A DNA stretch of 6,342 nucleotides, from NCBI GenBank assembly GCA_946575275.1, contig CAMNZV010000104.1, positions 1-6,342 of the forward strand. The letters are read 5' to 3'. A program made the translations under genes and the position numbers. The notes below the pieces were generated by a model. The model did not search any database and had not been told where the DNA came from. It saw only the letters and a program-made list of their open reading frames with translations. Below are positions 5,825 through 6,342 of this stretch, piece by piece (position 1 is the first letter of the stretch; every line of letters begins with the position of its first letter). The stretch comes from an uncultured Clostridium sp. (lineage in GTDB: Bacteria > Bacillota > Clostridia > Clostridiales > Clostridiaceae).

Positions 5825-6342
5825 ATGAAAAAAATATTAATCTGTGATGATGAAAAAGAGATACTTGAAATTTTAGAATTATTCCTTTCAAAGGAAGGCT
5901 ATAAAATAATCAAAGCATATGATGGAGAGGAAGCCCTTAAAGTTATAGATGAAAATAATGATATTGCATTAGCTATACTTGATATTATGATGCCAAAGGT
6001 TGATGGTAATAACCTAGTTAAAATAATTAGAGAGAACTTAAGTATCCCAATAATTATGATATCTGCAAAAAATCAAGATTCAGATAAGATTTTAGCATTA
6101 GAATTAGGGGCTGATGATTATATCACAAAGCCCTTTAATCCTTTAGAAATGGTTGCAAGAGTAAATGCACAAATTAGAAGGGTTTACAAATTAAATACAA
6201 AGATAAATACTTCTGATGTAATTAAAATAGGTGATGTAGAACTTGATACATATAACGTTAATGTTAAAGTTCGTGGTGAAGAAATTGAACTAACATTTAT
6301 GGAATATGGTATTTTGAAATTTTTAATGGAGAACGCAGGCAG
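5825..6342 (+). CDS. OmpR/PhoB-family response regulator, 3' end outside window
   Basis: This begins at ATG 5825, after AGGAG at 5812-5816 with 8-nt spacing, and stays open for 172 codons to the window edge; full members are about 225-235 aa. Residues 1-120 form a complete receiver domain: acidic pair D8-D9, phospho-acceptor D53 in ILDIMMPKVDG (51-61), S80 in the switch position and K102 in TKPF (101-104). From about 132 a winged-helix output domain begins (KIGDVELD, 134-141; ELTFMEYGIL, 155-164), matching the typical ELT-x-x-E-x-x-L start of PhoB-type DNA-binding domains. It would be phosphorylated by a sensor histidine kinase, probably encoded just downstream outside the window, and act as a transcription factor. 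It looks co-transcribed with metA. The regulon cannot be told from sequence. Confidence 0.92.
   Translation, partial: MKKILICDDEKEILEILELFLSKEGYKIIKAYDGEEALKVIDENNDIALAILDIMMPKVDGNNLVKIIRENLSIPIIMISAKNQDSDKILALELGADDYITKPFNPLEMVARVNAQIRRVYKLNTKINTSDVIKIGDVELDTYNVNVKVRGEEIELTFMEYGILKFLMENAG

Noticed and set aside
1..6342. Mobile element, CRISPR array or multi-gene defence island
   Set aside because: No transposase, integrase, direct-repeat arrays, tRNA or terminal inverted repeats seen; the restriction enzyme is the only defence-type gene in view.

Overview
The window is AT-rich with strong ATA/AGA/TTA codon preference, purine-rich ribosome binding sites and short intergenic gaps. This fits a low-GC Firmicute, most likely Clostridium sensu stricto; the genus is inferred from composition and gene style only. 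It holds five protein genes, two of them cut by the window edges. No tRNA, rRNA, insertion sequence, CRISPR array or attachment site was seen, and no gene-free stretch exceeds about 100 bases.

Left part (1-796, +): the C-terminal part of a nitrogenase component 1-like protein, whose start lies before the window. Middle (891-3758, +): a large single-chain protein with a PLD (HKD) nuclease domain, a superfamily II DEAH ATPase and a DUF3427-type C-terminal region. This is the architecture and size of SauUSI, the Staphylococcus aureus type IV restriction enzyme that cuts cytosine-modified DNA. It stands alone, with no methyltransferase gene beside it. The gap before it packs a promoter, a terminator-like hairpin and a ribosome binding site into about 90 bases, and the hairpin lies at the predicted 5' end of the enzyme's own transcript. 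The gene converges on galE, and a perfect 17-bp inverted repeat between them can terminate transcription from both sides.

Right part: galE (UDP-glucose 4-epimerase, -, 3806-4792) and metA (homoserine O-acyltransferase, +, 4893-5810) diverge from a 100-bp gap. Two extended -10 promoters interlock there in a 26-bp near-palindrome, so the two genes may compete for polymerase. MetA has Glu at position 111, the residue linked to acetyl-CoA use. Fourteen bases after metA, with its own ribosome binding site and no terminator between, begins an OmpR/PhoB-type response regulator that runs off the right edge.

The genes do not form one pathway. The window reads as ordinary chromosomal housekeeping and metabolic genes (galE, metA, a two-component regulator) with a stand-alone DNA-modification-dependent defence gene and the end of a nitrogenase-like gene on the left. 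The most interesting item is the SauUSI-like enzyme together with its unusual leader.
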